From the NCBI GenBank assembly GCA_934373635.1, contig CAKROZ010000001.1:1-64000 (forward strand): 64,000 bases of DNA. The letters run 5' to 3'. Under the pieces are notes generated by a model. The model saw nothing but the letters and a program-made list of their open reading frames with translations. It ran no database searches and had not been told where the DNA came from. Source of the stretch: an uncultured Eubacteriales bacterium (GTDB lineage Bacteria; Bacillota; Clostridia; Oscillospirales; CAG-272). Each line of letters begins with the position of its first letter. Positions within the stretch are counted from its first letter, which is position 1. A program made the position numbers and the translations under genes. Positions 60,736 through 64,000 of the stretch are shown here, piece after piece.

Positions 60736-62592
60736 ATGAAAAAGGTCTTTGCTTTTGCTATTGTTCTTGTATGTATCGTTATGTTATTTTCTTGTTCAGC
60801 TATTGGAGGTAACGGACAAAAACCTTCTGACGATCAAGGAAAATCCGAACCGCCTTCCGGAAATAAAAATACGTCCGTCAAGGAAAACTGTGTCCATATA
60901 TATAGTAATTGGATAGTGGATGAATCCGCATCGGATTCGAAATCCGGAAAAAAACATCGTACATGCGAAAAATGCGGAAAGACAGAAAATATGGATATTC
61001 CTATGTTGGTTGCTTCGAGTGGTCTCCAATTTGAAATGAACACTGACGGTTCGAGTTATAGTGTTACGGGTATAGGCAACTGTAAAGACAAAAATGTTAT
61101 CATACCTTCGTTCTTCGGTGGAAAACCGGTAACAGAAATAGGGAAAGCGGCTTTCGCCGAAACGACCATTACCGGTATTACTGTTCCAAAGTCGGTTGCG
61201 ACGATTGGAGAAGATGCATTTTCAAAATCTAAAAATCTACAAACTATAAATTTCAATAGCGGACTTGCAGTAATAGGTGAACATGCATTCTTCGGGTGTG
61301 CATCGCTGACAAATCTTACTCTGCCTATGACGGTGCATACTATAGGCAGTGGTGCATTCAACCGTTGTAGTGCATTGAAGAGTGTCACCCTTTCCGAAAA
61401 TTTACGTTGCATAAACGATTACTTGTTTTTTGGTTGTGAAAAATTGGTTGAAGTAAAACTTCCGTCAAAGATTCGTTATATAGAAGGTAGCGCGTTTGAA
61501 GGGTGCAAAGCACTCAAAAACATAAACATTCCCGATAGCGTTGAGTACATAGGGGAGTATGCATTTTCAGATTGCAAAAGCTTGACAAAAATCTCTCTCG
61601 GAAAAAATGTTAACGCATTGATTCATTCCACCTTTAGCGGGTGTTCTGCTTTGGAAGAAGTGAAGATCTTTGATAATATATCTTATGCCGATGATGATAT
61701 TTTTTCAGGATGTGAAAATTTAAAGTACTACAAATATAATAATGCATGGTATTTAGGTAATGAAGATAACAAGCATCTTGTACTAATCAAGACAACCGGT
61801 ACCGGAGTAAGCGAAGTTAGTATTGCTGATGGTACAAGAGTGATATTAGGATATGCCTTTAAGGGGTGTAGTAAGCTTTCGAGTATTAAAATCCCAAACA
61901 GTGTAAGAAGCATAGGTATGAGTGCGTTTTCGGGTTGTAGTAACCTAAGAGTTGTTAACATGAGTTCTAATATTTTGAATATTGGGGACGGCGCATTTTC
62001 GGATTGTGAGCAACTTATTTTGAATGAATACGAAAATGGATTTTATATTGGGAATCAGTACTCCCCATACATATATCTTCTTGAGCTACGAGATACCAAG
62101 GTGAAAAATATGACCATTGCCGAAGGAACTCGAATTGTTAGTGAGAGTGCTTTTTCAAACTGTAATCAGCTTGAAGAAGTCACTATTCCTAATAGTGTCA
62201 AGCAGATAAATTCGCGTATTTTCGATGCTTGTCCCAAGCTAAAAGTATGGAAAGTAAAGGGAATTTATTATCTCAATTCCGGTTCTCAGGAAAAAGCAGT
62301 CGCCGTATTTCCATATGACTATAGCGAAAAAACAAGCAAAAAAATGGTTGTGGCAGATGGGACAAAAGTATTGGCAGAGTGTTCTTTTATGAACTTAGAT
62401 ATAAAATCAATCGTTTTGCCGAGCAGTATCAGTACAATTGGTATTGGTGCTTTTGCACATTGCAACGATTTGAAGGAGATTATATTCCGCGGGACGAAAT
62501 CTCAATGGGAGAACATTAGCAAGGGGGCACTATGGGATAAGGAAATGAACAATTATGTGATTCGATGCACGGATGGAGATATCCAACGGTAA
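60736..62592 (+). CDS. BspA-type leucine-rich-repeat lipoprotein
   Basis: 618 residues, AAGGAG before ATG 60736. Lipobox MLFSC (Cys20). Residues about 50-80 hold an H-W...HRTCEKCGKT zinc-ribbon-like element, like the repeats of the 1271-residue surface protein. From about 90 to 600 run LRR_5 repeats (IGEDAFSKSKNLQTINF, IGEYAFSDCKSLTKISL, IGMSAFSGCSNLRVVNM), a fold used for adhesion and ligand binding on the cell surface. AT-rich. Last gene of the cassette. Confidence 0.88.
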   Translation: MKKVFAFAIVLVCIVMLFSCSAIGGNGQKPSDDQGKSEPPSGNKNTSVKENCVHIYSNWIVDESASDSKSGKKHRTCEKCGKTENMDIPMLVASSGLQFEMNTDGSSYSVTGIGNCKDKNVIIPSFFGGKPVTEIGKAAFAETTITGITVPKSVATIGEDAFSKSKNLQTINFNSGLAVIGEHAFFGCASLTNLTLPMTVHTIGSGAFNRCSALKSVTLSENLRCINDYLFFGCEKLVEVKLPSKIRYIEGSAFEGCKALKNINIPDSVEYIGEYAFSDCKSLTKISLGKNVNALIHSTFSGCSALEEVKIFDNISYADDDIFSGCENLKYYKYNNAWYLGNEDNKHLVLIKTTGTGVSEVSIADGTRVILGYAFKGCSKLSSIKIPNSVRSIGMSAFSGCSNLRVVNMSSNILNIGDGAFSDCEQLILNEYENGFYIGNQYSPYIYLLELRDTKVKNMTIAEGTRIVSESAFSNCNQLEEVTIPNSVKQINSRIFDACPKLKVWKVKGIYYLNSGSQEKAVAVFPYDYSEKTSKKMVVADGTKVLAECSFMNLDIKSIVLPSSISTIGIGAFAHCNDLKEIIFRGTKSQWENISKGALWDKEMNNYVIRCTDGDIQR

Positions 62593-62655
62593 GATTTTAT
62601 AGAAACACTTTCGCTAAAATGCATGTCGCATAAAGCATTTTTCTGTGTCGCAAAG

Positions 62656-62688
62656 AAGCCGGGAATTTTTGATCTTCCCGGCTTTTTT
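62656..62688 (+). terminator. Terminator of the lipoprotein cassette
   Basis: AAGCCGGGAA pairs with TTCCCGGCTT, followed by TTTT; suitable for both convergent genes. Confidence 0.85.
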
Positions 62689-62735
62689 GCATGGTTATTC
62701 GGATTGGCTTGTTAAAAGAACTACGTGTAAAAACA

Positions 62736-64000
62736 TCACTTCTTCACCTTCGTGCGGCACACCTCTTCGGCCGAGGCGACGCCGTTGTGTTTGACGGGCA
62801 CCCATTCCGCCTTTTTGAGGATGGCGGCAATACACACAGGGACGTAGGAGAGCATAAAAAGCGGGAAGGTGAGGATCCCTTTGAGCTTTTTTCGCGTCGG
62901 CGCATGGATCTTATCCCATTCCGACAGGGTCGCCACAAGTCCGAAGAAGAGCACGAAGAGGTAGCACGCGGCGACGAGGATCCCTGTTTGTAACAGGGTC
63001 AAAAGGAAATCGCCCGTGATCGCGCCGAGGATCAGACAGACGGTATTCGCCGCGACGGCGAGCATTGAGAGAAAGTAGGCGGGCGCCATGCTCATCGAGA
63101 AATCGTAGCAGGTCAGAAATTTCTTCGAGAAGATTCCGCGGAAAAGGCGCATCCCGTACCGACGGAATACCTGTACACCGCCCTGAACCCAACGTATGCG
63201 CTGACGGATGGAATCTTTCAGCGTTACGGGCTGTTCGTCAAAGAATTCCGCCGTCGGGCAGTACCCGATGATCTCTCCCTTCAGGGCGAGGTGCGCCGAA
63301 AGCTCGGCATCTTCGGTCAGAAGATGGAAGGGGAAGCCTCCGCACTCTTCCTTGATCTCACGGGAGAACAGATACCCCGTCCCGCCGACAAAGCAGCAGG
63401 AGCCGAGCTTATGGCGCGCCCCGTTCAGGTAACGGGAGTCCCGCAGATACCAAAGTCCGCTGCCCGCGCTGAGCCAGCTTTCTCCGTAATTCTGCGTGTT
63501 GCGGTAGGAGGTTACGAGGCGGTAGCCGTCCGAGTAGGTCTTGTTGATCTCGGTAAGAAAGTCGGGCGTCACGAGATTGTCCGCGTCGAAAATGAGATAG
63601 GCATCGTAGCGATCGGCGCCGTAGTCGCGGTCGATCGAGGAGAGAAGGAAGTCGAGGACGTAACCCTTTCCGCGCTCCTTCTTGTTTTCGCGCTCGTAAA
63701 CGATGGCGCCGTGCGCCGCGGCGACGCGGGCGGTATCGTCGGTGCAGTTGTCCGCGCCGACAAAGATGTCGTAGAGCTCCCGCGGGTAGTGCTGTGCCTT
63801 CAGACTGTCGACGAGGTTCGCGATGACCCCCTCCTCGTTGCGCGCCGCGATCAGCACGGCGAAGCGGTGCGGGACGGGCTCGCCCTTGTGCGGCGGGTCC
63901 TTTTTGAAGAGAGCGACAAAGATATATAGGAATTGATTGAAATAGCAAAGCGCAAACAACCCCGCGATCGCGAGATTCAGAATCAGAAGGAGGGTGTAAA
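62736..64000 (-). CDS. Membrane-embedded processive glycosyltransferase family 2, partial
   Basis: The frame is open to the right edge, so the N-terminus lies outside. About 420 residues are visible. An N-terminal membrane helix (YTLLLILNLAIAGLFALCYF) is followed by the GT-A domain with VLIAARNEEGVI, DNCTDD, FDADNLV (DxD-type), LLTEDAEL (TED) and QRIRWVQGG (QxxRW). The C-terminal part has four to five membrane helices. This is the BcsA/NodC/PgaC layout of synthases that extend and export a beta-linked polysaccharide. Product unknown. Ends 47 bases from the terminator shared with the LRR gene. Confidence 0.88.
   Translation of the reverse strand, partial: YTLLLILNLAIAGLFALCYFNQFLYIFVALFKKDPPHKGEPVPHRFAVLIAARNEEGVIANLVDSLKAQHYPRELYDIFVGADNCTDDTARVAAAHGAIVYERENKKERGKGYVLDFLLSSIDRDYGADRYDAYLIFDADNLVTPDFLTEINKTYSDGYRLVTSYRNTQNYGESWLSAGSGLWYLRDSRYLNGARHKLGSCCFVGGTGYLFSREIKEECGGFPFHLLTEDAELSAHLALKGEIIGYCPTAEFFDEQPVTLKDSIRQRIRWVQGGVQVFRRYGMRLFRGIFSKKFLTCYDFSMSMAPAYFLSMLAVAANTVCLILGAITGDFLLTLLQTGILVAACYLFVLFFGLVATLSEWDKIHAPTRKKLKGILTFPLFMLSYVPVCIAAILKKAEWVPVKHNGVASAEEVCRTKVKK

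Overview
The window looks like the chromosome of an anaerobic, spore-forming Clostridia-type Firmicute, probably from a gut-like habitat. The evidence is a spoIIE gene, an isoleucine T-box leader in front of ileS, many small lipoproteins with LxxC lipoboxes, ECF-transporter, TnpV and DUF1934-type genes, and Gram-positive ribosome binding sites (AAGGAGG). Housekeeping genes are GC-rich, with codons ending in C or G. Several cassettes are clearly more AT-rich: the middle of the polysaccharide cluster, and the lipoprotein cassette at 59-62.6 kb.

Layout. 1-6.65 kb is the right end of an integrated island: the 3' end of hsdS, an ExK-containing protein and hsdR of a type I restriction system, a decayed gene, then tnpV and a tyrosine integrase sitting against tRNA-Pro(GGG), its probable attachment site. 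7-11 kb holds a shortened MocR regulator divergent from an ECF S component, followed by a junction where an IS30 remnant and an AAA+/DUF4143 ATPase have truncated each other. 11-19 kb holds an ammonium transporter fused to a PII protein behind a leader with two terminator-like hairpins, alaS, four small housekeeping genes including tcdA, and tRNA-Pro(CGG). 19.4-24.2 kb holds a MerR/GyrI regulator divergent from a 1271-residue surface protein with H/W/CxxC repeats; the shared intergenic region contains a textbook MerR-type promoter. 24.5-29.9 kb holds asnA, a cyclophilin lipoprotein, holA, a DUF1934 gene, a methylglyoxal-synthase homologue that has lost its active-site residues, and pfkA.

30.7-43.4 kb is an exopolysaccharide cluster read from one clear promoter: priming sugar transferase, epimerase, three glycosyltransferases, a sulfotransferase-like protein, Wzy, Wzx, a class V aminotransferase, and a cytidylyltransferase fused to an oxidoreductase domain that lacks its catalytic lysine, then wecB. 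The aminotransferase and fusion pair suggests a CDP-activated amino-containing substituent on the polymer and is the best candidate for an undescribed pathway.

43.4-54.7 kb holds an inositol-monophosphatase-family gene, a TIGR01440 gene, a 5'-truncated HNH nuclease between direct repeats, a sensory-rhodopsin-transducer-family gene, an ACT-domain/DUF711 pair, spoIIE and T-box-ileS. 54.7-64 kb holds a frameshifted regulator, a small lipoprotein, apbE with a duplicated-domain lipoprotein, an AT-rich cassette of lipoproteins and a BspA-type leucine-rich-repeat protein beside paired palindromes, and the 3' part of a processive family 2 glycosyltransferase running off the right edge. Functional themes are nitrogen assimilation (amt-PII, asnA), the cell surface (polysaccharide, repeat proteins, lipoproteins) and recent gene turnover.
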